Assembly (NCBI RefSeq): GCF_900155945.1
Contig: NZ_FTMN01000001.1
Location: 635,682 to 699,681, forward strand
Direction of reading: 5' to 3'
Length of the DNA: 64,000 nt
From: Marinobacterium stanieri
GTDB lineage: Bacteria; Pseudomonadota; Gammaproteobacteria; Pseudomonadales; Balneatricaceae
In this document: positions 25,851-35,067 of the stretch, one piece after another
Numbering within the stretch: the stretch's first letter is position 1
Layout: every line of letters starts with the position of its first letter
Program-made: the position numbers and the translations under genes
Notes under the pieces: generated by a model
What the model was told of the DNA's origin: nothing
Databases searched by the model: none
Seen by the model: only the letters and a program-made list of their open reading frames with translations

Positions 25851-26402
25851 TTAACTATCGCACTTAATAAACGACATTGAGCGTGCCCAGGCGTCATCAG
25901 CATCAAAATTCTGCATCAGCGGTTCACCGGTTACGCCCATGCCGTGCGCGATCATATAGTCGGGAAAGTAGGACGGCGGCTGAGCCGATACGAGAAAGGA
26001 GCAGAGTTCGCCTTTGCGGGTCGGGTTCTTATCCAGGGCTTCAATACTGGAAAACACAGCATGCTTTTCCGTCTCCGGTAAAGATCCAAACTCTTTTCCA
26101 AAGAGCGCAGTCAACGCACCATGCGATGTGTTATCCACTACTCGCTGGGTATCAAAGTGTGCATAGGCACTGGCCACCATAATGAGTTCAGCAGCCTGAT
26201 TATAGTTGGACTGATCAGCACATTCTCTGGCGCCTGCCGCAATATCCGCTGCCGAGCTTTTGGGTCCAACCGACGTAGCGCTTACGCAAGTAAGCGGGTT
26301 GGTGGCGGCAAGATTACCGGCTTGCTCGTAATTGGTCACCTGGTTGCTGTGTGCAGAACACGCAACCACAGAGAGAGATAAAACCAGTAAGCGTTTTTTC
26401 AT
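25851..26402 (-). CDS. Exported protein of unknown function, possible lipoprotein
   Basis: 183 residues from the ATG at 26402 (MKKRLLVLSLSVVACSAHSN), which gives a clean signal peptide; a further start at 26426 adds a hydrophilic tail and is rejected. VVAC could be a lipobox, otherwise cleavage follows AHS. The mature part has three to four cysteines (LTCVSA, ARECADQ, GELCSFL, FIKCDS) that may form disulfides, and the helical motif AELIMVASAYAHFDTQRVV. I do not recognise the family. It stands alone and ends at a strong terminator. Confidence 0.72.
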   Translation of the reverse strand: MKKRLLVLSLSVVACSAHSNQVTNYEQAGNLAATNPLTCVSATSVGPKSSAADIAAGARECADQSNYNQAAELIMVASAYAHFDTQRVVDNTSHGALTALFGKEFGSLPETEKHAVFSSIEALDKNPTRKGELCSFLVSAQPPSYFPDYMIAHGMGVTGEPLMQNFDADDAWARSMSFIKCDS

Positions 26403-26659
26403 TGTGTATCTTCCTTGATCGTCCAAAGGTGGGGATTTTTATCAGTGTATGGCGACAGCTCTAGCCCTGAATAAGTAAGGCCCGGCTTATGTAACAAGAA
26501 GGGAAAAGCATGACATCACAGCTATTCTCTTCCATTGAAAATGAGCATGCATAGTGTTGCAGGGCCGCGCGTAGTGTTATCACGTGGCCGTTTCAAGCGC
26601 ATGGATACTGGACTAAATGTTCTGGTTTTTCCAGTGCAATCAGGGGGAATTTTCAAGAC

Positions 26660-26688
26660 GAAAACTCCCCTGCTCAACGAGCAAGGGG
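26660..26688 (-). terminator. Probable terminator in the gap between two minus-strand genes
   Basis: Stem CCCCTGCTC (26667-26675) / GAGCAAGGGG (26679-26688) with a three-base loop. On the minus strand AGTTTT follows. It lies upstream of the gene at 26402. An alternative pairing with CAGGGGGAATTTT (26641-26653) is possible. Confidence 0.5.
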
Positions 26689-26720
26689 CGTTGGTACATC
26701 CTGTGAAGGTATCACTTTTA

Positions 26721-26862
26721 GCAGGCTGTCGAAAATCTATCTACGTTGCCGAATGCTGCGTTAAAAACAGTCTCAAAATGCTCATTTAGTCCACTAAACT
26801 GCGCTTTTTCGCCTGTTTTTGCCTAGCCTCGACTGCCTCGATAACATTTTTCAACAGCCTGT
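26721..26862. repeat. Long imperfect palindrome, likely dispersed intergenic repeat
   Basis: The ends are near-perfect inverted repeats, GCAGGCTGTCGAAAA (26721-26735) and TTTTTCAACAGCCTGT (26847-26862). Interior segments continue to pair up to a centre TTTAGT-CC-ACTAAA (26785-26798), giving one hairpin of about 140 bases. It abuts the stop codon of the GGDEF/EAL gene. Similar elements (AGGCTGT...AAATGCTCATTTA...) recur between genes in marine gammaproteobacteria, as far as I recall. It may also act as a terminator. Confidence 0.65.
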
Positions 26863-29150
26863 CAGACCTTGAGCATACTCCGGGCCATGTTGCGGCCAGA
26901 ATATGACAACCGGGTCAGCTCGCTGGGAATCTCTACACGTAGCTCCGGCGAGGGCATACCGATCAGTTCACCCTGGGAGAAGCTGATACCCAAACGCAGC
27001 ACCTCCATCTGCACAGCGGGTGAATGCACATATTCGGCCACGGTTTCGATTTTCATGCTGCGAGCCAACCCAACAATACCACGGGCGACGCGGCGTGAGT
27101 TGGGATCCTTGTCCAGGTTTCGGATCAGGCTGCCATCAATCTTGATGAAATCCACCTGCAGCTGCAGCAGATGCTCAAAGTTGGAGTAACCGGTGCCGAA
27201 GTCATCAATGGCAATACGGCAGCCACGCTTTTTCACTTCCTGAACAAAGGCGCGCACCTGTTCATAATTTTCAATATTGGCGGTTTCCAGCAACTCGAAA
27301 ATCACCTGCCGCCCTACGCCGGTCTCATCCAGACGCTGCAGAATGAAAGCTTTCAGTTCTTCCTGAAGCAGATCCGAGTAGGACAGGTTGATGGAAAACT
27401 GGGTGCCGGTGTCAGCAAAACGGGTAAAGCACTTCTCCACCATGACACGGGTAATATGTCCTTCCAGGCGCAGTTTGCCGGCCACACCCAGAAAGTTGCC
27501 CGGCCCGATCACTTCGCCATCTTTATGATCAACCATACGAACAAGGCACTCGTACTTGTCGATGCGGCCGGTGGTGTTATTCAGAATGGGCTGATACCAG
27601 GCCACCAGACCTTCCGTATCCAGCGCATCCCGCAGTTTGCCGGCCCACTTCTGGTTGTGTTCAAACTCCTGCTCAAGGGACTCAGAGCCATCGTATACAC
27701 GGCAGTGCAGGCCACGAATTCGGGCTTCACGCAGGGCTTCGCGCGCATGGATATAGAGACTGTGTTCCTGTGGTGTCTCCAGCCAGGGGACTACCGCGCC
27801 GATGGTCGCGCTCAAGCCAATTTCGTGATTTTGCCAAACCACTGGACTGCGCCGGACACAGGCCAGCATCTCTTCCAGCTGCTGCTCGACAATGACCGGG
27901 CGACGTCGGGGCAGTGATACGGCAAACTCATCCCCGCCCACTCGATACAGACGTGCACGGCTATGATCGGTGCCGGACAGGAAAGACTCCAGGCGCAGAG
28001 AGACTTCTTTCAATATCAGGTCTCCGCAATCATCCCCGAACAGGCTGTTCACCTCACGAAAGCGGTCCAGGTTCAACAGCACCAGGGTGACGGAGCTGTT
28101 TTTTTCCAGATCGCGCATCAATTGCACACGGTTGGGCAAACCGGTCAATTTGTCGGTGTAGGAAGCGCGCAGGTTATGCAGTGCCGGCACCAGCCGCCAA
28201 AGACCCAGGATGGTTAACAGACCAATAACAGCCCCCAGGTACAACAGATAACTCAGGTGTTGGGAAGCCAATGCATCCAGCGGAGCGTCTGCATCCGCCA
28301 GAGGCACGGCAACCGAAAATCGCAAACCGTTCTCCGTCGGCGCATAGAAAAGCTCGGACGCAGGCTCAGCATCTTCAAGTGTCAGGTGCTCAAAACCGGT
28401 CAGGAAGACTGTCATGGGTGTCAGCGCTGCTGCCTTGCCCATGAGCTGCTCTGCCTTGTCACTTTCAGGATATGCCGGAGAAAAACGCTGTCCCAGACTG
28501 TCTGTCAGCCAGTACAGCGTCCCGGGTGTCGACTCCACTCCCTGAGCCAGCGCCAGCGCCGCACTGGCTTCCCAGTCCAGGGTTACCAGACCACTCAACT
28601 GGCCATTCTCTGAAACCAGTGGCTGTACCAGTGTTATTACGCGGGTCTGTGTCTGCGGATGACGGTGAACAGGACTCCACCAGACACTGCCGGAACTGGC
28701 CTGCTCCGGAAATGACTCGGGCAGATGCTGCAGCCAAACCGGTGTGTAAGCCGATGACATGGGCCGGGTTTGATTGTCGTCCTTGAACAACGCCAACCGC
28801 GCCTGCTGGACTGGCCAGCCGGAAAAATAGGCTGCGCCAACCACATCCTGGCTGCCCCGTAAAAGTTGCGTCAATCCTGTCTCTGCACTGCGTGAAGAAG
28901 GTCGGGAAGTGCTGAAGAGGCTGTTAGCCTGCTGCTCCAACTGCGTGACACGTTCATTAATACGCTCAAGTGCGGTATCAAAACGATATAGACGTTGCTC
29001 ATCCAGCTGACTTGATAGTGCTGATTGTGTACTGCGCACAGAAACCTGGGTGTAGGTCCAGAATGCCAGCCAGGAGAACAATGCCAGCAACACGATACTG
29101 GTTAAGACAGTTCTTTTGGAACTGGTATCCAAATATCTCGTATGTTTCAT
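26862..29150 (-). CDS. Membrane-anchored GGDEF-EAL protein
   Basis: 762 residues. A transmembrane helix (about 13-35), a periplasmic sensor region of about 260 residues and a second helix (about 300-320) are followed by a GGDEF domain (DKLTGLPNRVQLM, then RVGGDEFAVSLP) and an EAL domain. In the EAL domain the signature glutamate lies in YECLVRMVD (canonical E-A-L-x-R; here E-C-L-V-R). The conserved IAIDDFGTGYSNF, KIDGSLI and ETVAEYV are present, so phosphodiesterase activity is likely. GGDEF is also intact. The N-terminal sensor ligand is unknown. The stop codon touches a long repeat element. Confidence 0.9.
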   Translation of the reverse strand: MKHTRYLDTSSKRTVLTSIVLLALFSWLAFWTYTQVSVRSTQSALSSQLDEQRLYRFDTALERINERVTQLEQQANSLFSTSRPSSRSAETGLTQLLRGSQDVVGAAYFSGWPVQQARLALFKDDNQTRPMSSAYTPVWLQHLPESFPEQASSGSVWWSPVHRHPQTQTRVITLVQPLVSENGQLSGLVTLDWEASAALALAQGVESTPGTLYWLTDSLGQRFSPAYPESDKAEQLMGKAAALTPMTVFLTGFEHLTLEDAEPASELFYAPTENGLRFSVAVPLADADAPLDALASQHLSYLLYLGAVIGLLTILGLWRLVPALHNLRASYTDKLTGLPNRVQLMRDLEKNSSVTLVLLNLDRFREVNSLFGDDCGDLILKEVSLRLESFLSGTDHSRARLYRVGGDEFAVSLPRRRPVIVEQQLEEMLACVRRSPVVWQNHEIGLSATIGAVVPWLETPQEHSLYIHAREALREARIRGLHCRVYDGSESLEQEFEHNQKWAGKLRDALDTEGLVAWYQPILNNTTGRIDKYECLVRMVDHKDGEVIGPGNFLGVAGKLRLEGHITRVMVEKCFTRFADTGTQFSINLSYSDLLQEELKAFILQRLDETGVGRQVIFELLETANIENYEQVRAFVQEVKKRGCRIAIDDFGTGYSNFEHLLQLQVDFIKIDGSLIRNLDKDPNSRRVARGIVGLARSMKIETVAEYVHSPAVQMEVLRLGISFSQGELIGMPSPELRVEIPSELTRLSYSGRNMARSMLKV

Positions 29151-29480
29151 ACGAACAGGCCTCCTGCCTGAAGGGCGGTCGCCCTGGGGGAATCAGTAAT
29201 ACAGGTGTTTAATTATGCCTAACATGCAGATTCTGCTGTTGATCCTTGTCAGCTGAAACACCCGTTGGCCAACTTTATGCAATTCATCTCATACATTCCA
29301 CCGTAGCTGCAACTTTTGAGCCTCATCCTTTAGCACAGCTGTAATTGACTGCTTTCCAATTGGCCGCAAAAGAGCGGGAATGATACATTCGCACTGCAGC
29401 ATCGGCCGTGCCCTTGCACCAGACCGATTCCTTTTGCCTCGCCTGCGCTGGCAGCAGGCCAATTCAGAGGACGACCGGCA
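29151..29480. other. Gap between the GGDEF-EAL gene and the antiporter gene
   Basis: A divergent intergenic region of 330 bases. I see no convincing ORF, palindrome or terminator. Promoters for both flanking genes must lie here. AGAGGA at 29466-29471 is the ribosome-binding site for the TTG start of the antiporter. Confidence 0.5.
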
Positions 29481-31973
29481 TTGGACGCTATTCACCCTGT
29501 TGCGGAACTGGTGGGTATCATATTCACCTTGCTTCTGGTCGCATTAAGCGTCTACCAGCTGTCGCGCTACACCGGTTTGCCCTTTACTGTTCTGCTGGTA
29601 CTGACCGGCATCGGTATCAGTCTGGCAAGCGGCCCCTTTCCGGTACTGGAGAAAGTGGAAGACGCGCTGCACATTTCACCTGACCTCATCCTGTTCGTTT
29701 TCCTGCCGGCACTGATATTCGAGTCAAGCTACAACTTGGATGCACGTCAGTTGCGCCGTAATTCGGTGCAGGTATTGGCACTGGCCATTCCCGGGCTGCT
29801 GCTATCCACTGGCCTCATCGGTGTCATCGTCTGGCAGGCGCTGGATATCGAGCTGGTCGCCGCCCTGCTGATCGGTGCCATTCTCAGCGCCACCGACCCT
29901 GTTGCCGTCATTGCCCTGTTCCGCCAGATTGGCGCTCCGGGCCGGCTCTCGACCCTGATTGAAGGGGAAAGCCTGTTTAATGATGCGACGGCGCTGGTGC
30001 TTTCCAAGATCCTGCTGGCCGTGCTGGCCACCGGTGTTTTTTCCAGCCAGACCCTCGGCACCAGCATCATCGACTTCTTTGTTCTCTTTGCCGGTGGATT
30101 ACTCTTCGGCGTGGTTGTGGGGTACCTCAGCGGTGAACTGATCGGCTGGCTGGACTCTGACCCCATTGTGGAGATCGGCCTGACCATCGTACTGGCCTAT
30201 CTGGCGTTCCTGATCGCCGAGGAGGTTCTCCATGTCAGCGGCATTATGGCCACTCTTGGCGCGGGCCTGACCCTGGGTACCTGGGGGCGATTGCGCATTG
30301 CCAGCCCGGCAAGGGATTATCTGGAACAGTTCTGGGAAGTGCTTGCCTTTGCCGCCAATGCAATGCTGTTTCTGCTGCTGGGCATGCAGGTTAATTTGCC
30401 GGAACTGGCTTCAGCCTGGGATCTGCTGCTGTGGGTGATACTGGCCATGCTGGTATCACGCGCCCTGGTGATTTTCGGGCTACTGCCCCTGTTTGATCGC
30501 CTGCCCGGCGTTGAGCCGGTGGGGCGCGGCTATCGCTTTATCATGTTCTGGGGCGGCCTGCGCGGCGCCATCGCGCTGGCTATCGTTCTCAGTTTGCCTG
30601 ACTACCCGTTCAAGGATCTGTTTATCGCGCTGGTCACCGGGGCCGTACTCTTCACCCTGCTGGTACAGGGCCTCACAATCAAGCCGGCCATGCGTGCGCT
30701 GAAACTCGATCAACCGCCCCTGGCGGACCAGCTGGCATTACTGGAGCGGGATCTGGTTGCCCATCAGCGTGCACTCCAACGCCTGCCAACACTGCAGAAA
30801 GGTGGCCTCTTCTCCAGCCGTGTCGCGCACCGTATCAGCCTGCGCAGTCATCAAGCCATTCGTCAAACACAGGCGAAAATAAGCGAACTGAGACACCAGC
30901 AGCTCTCCAGGGAACAGGAATTCAACCTGTTTTTCCTGCGTGCACTGGCTGAAGAAAAAGCCTTTTACAACGACATGTTCGACAACGGCCACCTTAGCGA
31001 GAGCACCACGCGTCGCCTGCTAAGCATTCTGGACCAACAAACGGACAGCCTGCGCTATGACCATTCCCTGCACCGGGTGAACAGCCACCGCCACTATGAA
31101 TTCATAGAGCACTGGCTGTTCAGGCTGGTGGGCGACAGCTGGCTGTTGCACAGGTTTGTCGAACGGTTGCGGATTGAACATATCGGGCATTATTACGAGC
31201 TGGCCTGGGGACACTTTCAGGGCAGTAATCAGGTTATACACTCAATCGAACGGCTGGCCGAACTGGAATCCACCCCCGCGGACATTGTTCAACAGGTGCT
31301 GGACCAATACCGGCACTGGAACAAGCTGTCGATGGAAAAGCTGCACCGACTCAACCATGACTTCCCCGAATTTGCGCTGCTGACACAGGAGCGACTGGGG
31401 CTGCGTACCGTGCTGCTGGCAGAGCTGGAAACCACCCGCGAGCAACAGCGCCTGGGCACCCTGCCCAAAGGGGTCGCAGAAGCGCTCGAAATTCAGATTA
31501 ACCGCCGCCTGAAAGCTCTACGTGGCCAGCCCATCCAAACCTTCAATGACGACCCGGTGCAGTTGCTGGCCCGCGTTCCTCTGTTTGCCCAGCTGCCTGG
31601 GCGCCTGTTGCGCTTGATTGCTCAGCAATGTGAAACGATCACGCTGGAGAAACATGAGCAACTTATTCACGAAGGACATCTCAACAAGCGCCTGTTTATT
31701 GTCAGCCGCGGCAGCATCCGCTTGCAGCATCACAGCGACGGTGAGGAGCAGCGGCTCAGTACCCTGATTGCCGGTGACTCCTTTGGCGAATCCGCCCTGA
31801 TGGGCGAGGGTCTTCCGGATATTTCCGTGGTCGCACAAACCCCGACCCGGCTATATGCGCTGAGTCGTTCACGCCTGAAGCAGCTGATGGATGAGCATGC
31901 CGAGTTGAAGCAACAGCTTACAGACAGTGAGGCGTTGCAAAAACAACTGCACGACCACTCGGAACGGCACTGA
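29481..31973 (+). CDS. CPA1/NhaP-type Na+/H+ antiporter with C-terminal cyclic-nucleotide-binding-like domain
   Basis: 830 residues from a TTG start with AGAGGA upstream; no ATG is available at the right place. Residues 1-400 form the CPA1 exchanger, with LSATDPVAVIALFRQIGAPG and GESLFNDATALVL (cation-site N-D pair). A long cytoplasmic helical region of about 280 residues follows. A cNMP-like domain lies at about 690-800 (IVSRGSIRLQHH, GDSFGESALMGEG). The phosphate-binding cassette lacks the usual arginine after FGExAL, so the domain may not bind cAMP. It exchanges sodium or other cations for protons at the inner membrane. Confidence 0.9.
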   Translation: MDAIHPVAELVGIIFTLLLVALSVYQLSRYTGLPFTVLLVLTGIGISLASGPFPVLEKVEDALHISPDLILFVFLPALIFESSYNLDARQLRRNSVQVLALAIPGLLLSTGLIGVIVWQALDIELVAALLIGAILSATDPVAVIALFRQIGAPGRLSTLIEGESLFNDATALVLSKILLAVLATGVFSSQTLGTSIIDFFVLFAGGLLFGVVVGYLSGELIGWLDSDPIVEIGLTIVLAYLAFLIAEEVLHVSGIMATLGAGLTLGTWGRLRIASPARDYLEQFWEVLAFAANAMLFLLLGMQVNLPELASAWDLLLWVILAMLVSRALVIFGLLPLFDRLPGVEPVGRGYRFIMFWGGLRGAIALAIVLSLPDYPFKDLFIALVTGAVLFTLLVQGLTIKPAMRALKLDQPPLADQLALLERDLVAHQRALQRLPTLQKGGLFSSRVAHRISLRSHQAIRQTQAKISELRHQQLSREQEFNLFFLRALAEEKAFYNDMFDNGHLSESTTRRLLSILDQQTDSLRYDHSLHRVNSHRHYEFIEHWLFRLVGDSWLLHRFVERLRIEHIGHYYELAWGHFQGSNQVIHSIERLAELESTPADIVQQVLDQYRHWNKLSMEKLHRLNHDFPEFALLTQERLGLRTVLLAELETTREQQRLGTLPKGVAEALEIQINRRLKALRGQPIQTFNDDPVQLLARVPLFAQLPGRLLRLIAQQCETITLEKHEQLIHEGHLNKRLFIVSRGSIRLQHHSDGEEQRLSTLIAGDSFGESALMGEGLPDISVVAQTPTRLYALSRSRLKQLMDEHAELKQQLTDSEALQKQLHDHSERH

Positions 31974-32074
31974 AGCCGCCGTATACTTGACCATGCTCAG
32001 GCGTGTGGTTGCGCCAGAGGTTCAATTTCTCACTGGGCAGGTTACCCCATATTGCGCAACGGACATCCGACATC

Positions 32075-33001
32075 ATGATTCCCAATCAGCTCCACACTTT
32101 CATTGCGGTCGTGAAAAACGGCAACTTTTCCGCGGCCGCGCGTAAGCTTGGCGTCTCTTCAGCCGCAGTCAGCAAGTCCGTTGCTCAACTGGAGAAATCG
32201 CTGGAGGCACGTCTGTTCCACCGCACGACCCATTCCCCGACCCTGACAGAGGATGGCCACGAGCTGTATAAGCGAACGGGGCACCTGATCGAACAGCTGG
32301 AAGACCAGATTCGTCTGAGCACAGACAAACAAAAGGCCCCGCATGGTCGCCTGAAGGTCAACCTGCCCGACAGCTTCGGACGCATGGTGATCCTGCCTCA
32401 AATTCCGGCCTTTCTGGAGAAGTATCCGGATATCGAGCTGGACTTGAGGTTTGATGACCGGGTGCGTGACCTGGTCAAGGAAGGTGTCGATGTCGGCATC
32501 GGTATTATGCCGAACCAGGAAAGCCTGCTGATTGCCCGCGAGTTTTACAAACTGCAGCCGGTACTGGTCGCCAGCTGTGAATACATAGATAAGCATGGCG
32601 AACCTCAACAGCCTTCAGACCTTCACCAACACAATTGCATCGCCTACCGATCGTCCACAACCGGCCGCAAAAAAACGTGGAATTTCAGGGAAAATGGGCA
32701 AATCATTCAGTTCGAACCCAAAGGCAACCTGGTGGTGAACAACCTCTCGGCGGCCATGAAAGCGGTTCAGATGGGAATAGGCATCTCCACGGTGGGGATT
32801 GAGCATGCCAACTCTTGCATTGAAAAAGGCTTTTTCCGCCGAGTAATGCGTGACTATGAAACAGACCCTATACAGGTAATGATTTACTACTCATCGCGAA
32901 GTTATTTACCCGCCAAAACACGGGTATTTATTGATCACATGATGCAGCACGCCAACAATAATCATGAAATAGGGCTTGATGAAATCATTTACGAGCTGTA
33001 A
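32075..33001 (+). CDS. LysR family transcriptional regulator
   Basis: 308 residues from the ATG at 32075 (MIPNQLHTFIAVVKNGNFSA). The upstream extension to 32003 has no family support. The winged HTH covers residues 1-60 (FSAAARKLGVSSAAVSKSVA, then QLEKSLEARLF). The effector domain (90-300) has the VNLPDSFGRMVILPQIPAFL pattern of the CrgA/DmlR-type branch. The gene follows the antiporter by about 100 bases on the same strand, but need not be co-transcribed. A strong hairpin follows. The target is unknown. Confidence 0.9.
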   Translation: MIPNQLHTFIAVVKNGNFSAAARKLGVSSAAVSKSVAQLEKSLEARLFHRTTHSPTLTEDGHELYKRTGHLIEQLEDQIRLSTDKQKAPHGRLKVNLPDSFGRMVILPQIPAFLEKYPDIELDLRFDDRVRDLVKEGVDVGIGIMPNQESLLIAREFYKLQPVLVASCEYIDKHGEPQQPSDLHQHNCIAYRSSTTGRKKTWNFRENGQIIQFEPKGNLVVNNLSAAMKAVQMGIGISTVGIEHANSCIEKGFFRRVMRDYETDPIQVMIYYSSRSYLPAKTRVFIDHMMQHANNNHEIGLDEIIYEL

Positions 33002-33024
33002 ATATATTAATTATGAATAAGATA

Positions 33025-33063
33025 TACCCTGATGGAATTTCATTTCATGGCACCATCAGGGTA
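33025..33063 (+). terminator. Hairpin terminator after the LysR gene
   Basis: TACCCTGATGG (33025-33035) / CCATCAGGGTA (33053-33063), an 11 bp perfect stem located 24 bases after the stop codon. The following T-run is short (TTC). Confidence 0.6.
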
Positions 33064-33363
33064 TTCACATACGGATTCGTGCCAGAGGCGCGCTCATCCT
33101 GAGCTTCAATGCAGGTCTGTACAAAAATCAGCCATAAATCCGGCATTTACGCAGACCTTCAGATCACAAACTGAAAAAGTTCCCTGATTTTGTTTAAACT
33201 TTTGGTTGAAGCTATTTCAAGCAGCTACCACCTACAGTTGCAAGCCAGACCATTGATAGAATCCTCGCCACTATTTAGAGAATAGTTCTACTTCACTAAA
33301 TGGCCTCACAATAAAAACTATTGCCATTGCTATTAATTCCGAAATGTTACGAGGCTATATATT
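33064..33363. promoter_or_regulatory. AT-rich leader/promoter region of the Trp-rich protein gene
   Basis: 300 bases with no gene. It is AT-rich near the right end and ends with ACGAGG, a ribosome-binding site ten bases before the ATG at 33364. No clear operator palindrome was seen. Confidence 0.4.
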
Positions 33364-33735
33364 ATGTTTAAAAGCAACTCAAACGGTCTGAAAGGTAAAG
33401 TTCTGGCTTTCACTATTGCTGCGGCTTCTTTGTCCAGCGCCCAGGCATTTGGCTCATCCATCGAGTCACCTGAATACGGCAACTCTGCCTGGAACTGGTG
33501 GGAAAACTCTGTTTCTACCGTAGTTGAATCCGATAATGATATTACTCAGGAAGAGGCACTGATTGCCCACCCGGAAACCCGCTCTTCCGAGTTTGGCCAT
33601 GTTGCCTGGAATACCTGGAACACCTGGACGTCAGGTGATTCATCCGACAATGTAAACGCCAAAAGTGACAACGGCTTCAAAGAATTGAGCCCCGAGTTTG
33701 GCCACGTTGCACCGGCTGGCTGGGAAAACAGCTAA
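33364..33735 (+). CDS. Small secreted protein with three Trp-rich repeats
   Basis: 123 residues. The signal peptide (positive N-terminus, hydrophobic core VLAFTIAAASLSSAQA) leaves about 95 acidic mature residues. Three copies of a motif S-[SP]-E-[FY]-G-[HN]-x-A-x-x-x-W occur at residues 34-49 (SPEYGNSAWNWWENS), 74-88 (SSEFGHVAWNTWNTW) and 109-123 (SPEFGHVAPAGWENS); the last ends the protein. There are no cysteines. I recognise no family. Possible roles: carbohydrate or surface binding, or an envelope peptide. A strong hairpin follows, so it is monocistronic. Confidence 0.75.
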   Translation: MFKSNSNGLKGKVLAFTIAAASLSSAQAFGSSIESPEYGNSAWNWWENSVSTVVESDNDITQEEALIAHPETRSSEFGHVAWNTWNTWTSGDSSDNVNAKSDNGFKELSPEFGHVAPAGWENS

Positions 33736-33765
33736 GTTCGGCAAAGCCTGAACTCATCGTCTGTC

Positions 33766-33789
33766 AAAGGCCTCGCTCCCGAGGCCTTT
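33766..33789 (+). terminator. Terminator after the Trp-rich protein gene
   Basis: AAAGGCCTCG-ctcc-CGAGGCCTTT, a perfect 10 bp stem located 31 bases after the stop, ending in TTTA. Confidence 0.75.
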
Positions 33790-34068
33790 ACCACCCCCTT
33801 CCCCTTATTTCGCCTGTCCTGCCAAAGCCTTCCAAAGACAAAGAAAGTCATAAAACGACAGCTAGCGTTCGCTTTACTGCTCGCACTTGCTTCCTTGATA
33901 GCCACTGACGGCCTCCTTACCCACTTTTCGCGGTACAGATTTTGCAATACACTCCCGTGCGATTTCGACACTTACCCGTGTTTGCAGATCGTATAAGCGG
34001 GATCCACAAGATCCTGCATTACTTCATGGCTTCAATTAGATCCGCCACAAGCGGAGGGAGTCGTCATC
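33790..34068. other. Gap before the YitT-like gene
   Basis: No gene supported. The short frames here lack start signals. GGAGGG at 34051-34056 precedes the next start at 34069. Confidence 0.45.
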
Positions 34069-34662
34069 ATGACGTATACACACCGTTGGCTATCCATTCT
34101 GGAAGGCTGCCTTCTGGTTGCTCTGGGCATTCATTTGCTCGATACCTCTGGTCTATTGATCAGCGGTACTGCCGGTATGGGATTGTTGTTACAGCAACTG
34201 ACCGGACTGAGCTTTGCGCAGCTGTTTTTCCTGCTTAACCTGCCCTTCTATATTCTGTCGCTGCGCTGTATGGGCTGGCACTTTACTCTGCGTACCTTCG
34301 CTGCAGTCTCAACGCTGACCCTGCTGTCAGAGCTGATGCGGCGCTGGTTTGACTTCAGCATCAGCGAACCCTTGCTGGCTGCCATTGTCGGAGGGATGCT
34401 TGTCGGTTTTGGCCTGATTATCCTGTTCCGCCATCAGGCATCACTGGGCGGCCTGAACATTCTGTCGATCTACCTGGAACGACGCTTCGACATTCACGCC
34501 AGCAAAACCACTCTGGCCGCCGACATCCTGATTGTGCTGGCCGCATTTTGGCTGTTCGAGCCCCTGCAGGTCATCTTCTCTTTGGCCGCGTTTCTGTCCA
34601 TGGCCTCCGTTGTTGGACGCTACCACCGCCCACCCTCCTGGGCTCAGGCGCCTTCTTCATAA
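34069..34662 (+). CDS. YitT family (DUF161) membrane protein
   Basis: 197 residues with five to six hydrophobic helices. The family pattern is present: GLLISGTAGMGLLLQQLTGL after the first helix, LNLPFYILS, LVGFGLIILFRHQASLGGLN and the repeated G-G motif. YitT/DUF161 proteins are inner-membrane proteins of unsettled function, often annotated as putative transporters. This one lacks the C-terminal DUF2179 domain found in longer Bacillus members. GGAGGG lies upstream of the ATG. It stands alone, with a hairpin shortly after the stop. Confidence 0.85.
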   Translation: MTYTHRWLSILEGCLLVALGIHLLDTSGLLISGTAGMGLLLQQLTGLSFAQLFFLLNLPFYILSLRCMGWHFTLRTFAAVSTLTLLSELMRRWFDFSISEPLLAAIVGGMLVGFGLIILFRHQASLGGLNILSIYLERRFDIHASKTTLAADILIVLAAFWLFEPLQVIFSLAAFLSMASVVGRYHRPPSWAQAPSS

Positions 34663-34670
34663 TTTTGTTC

Positions 34671-34692
34671 GTCAGAGCACGGACGCTCTGAC
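34671..34692 (+). terminator. Hairpin after the YitT-like gene
   Basis: GTCAGAGC (34671-34678) / GCTCTGAC (34685-34692), a perfect 8 bp stem nine bases after the stop codon. There is no T-run, so its function is uncertain. The remaining 375 bases to the ABC transporter gene contain no gene and no operator I can support. Confidence 0.45.
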
Positions 34693-35067
34693 CTGAAAAC
34701 CATGCCTCAAAAGAGTGCAAAAACACCCATCCCGCACCACCAGCGAACAGAAACTAACCCAAGAGTCAGCTTTTAATCGCTGCAATTGATCGTTTCCTGT
34801 TACTACAGGGTGGTTTTCCAAAGTTGGCACACCGGTTGCTTTATCACTTATCGACGAGCATACGTTGAGTAGAAGCTGTCAGGCCCTAAGTATTGCTTAG
34901 GCCAGGTCATTGCTCACTGTGTGATTCAGTTCAACGCTTTTAGAGGGCGGGGACCGGATTGACAGTGAAATGATCAGCCCACTTCCCCTCCCTGCTGTTT
35001 CCTCAAAGCGTTTCTGAATCCCGATTGCCGTGAACCCCCTGGTGGGATAACGAATGCGTGGAGAATA

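Noticed and set aside
26535-26789. 84-codon frame near the palindromic repeat
   Set aside because: It runs into the repeat element and contains a terminator-like hairpin; no start signal.
34693-35067. Possible riboswitch before the NMT1-type importer
   Set aside because: NMT1/ThiY-like proteins sometimes follow a TPP riboswitch, but the conserved TPP segments (CTGAGA, ACCTGATC) are not present.
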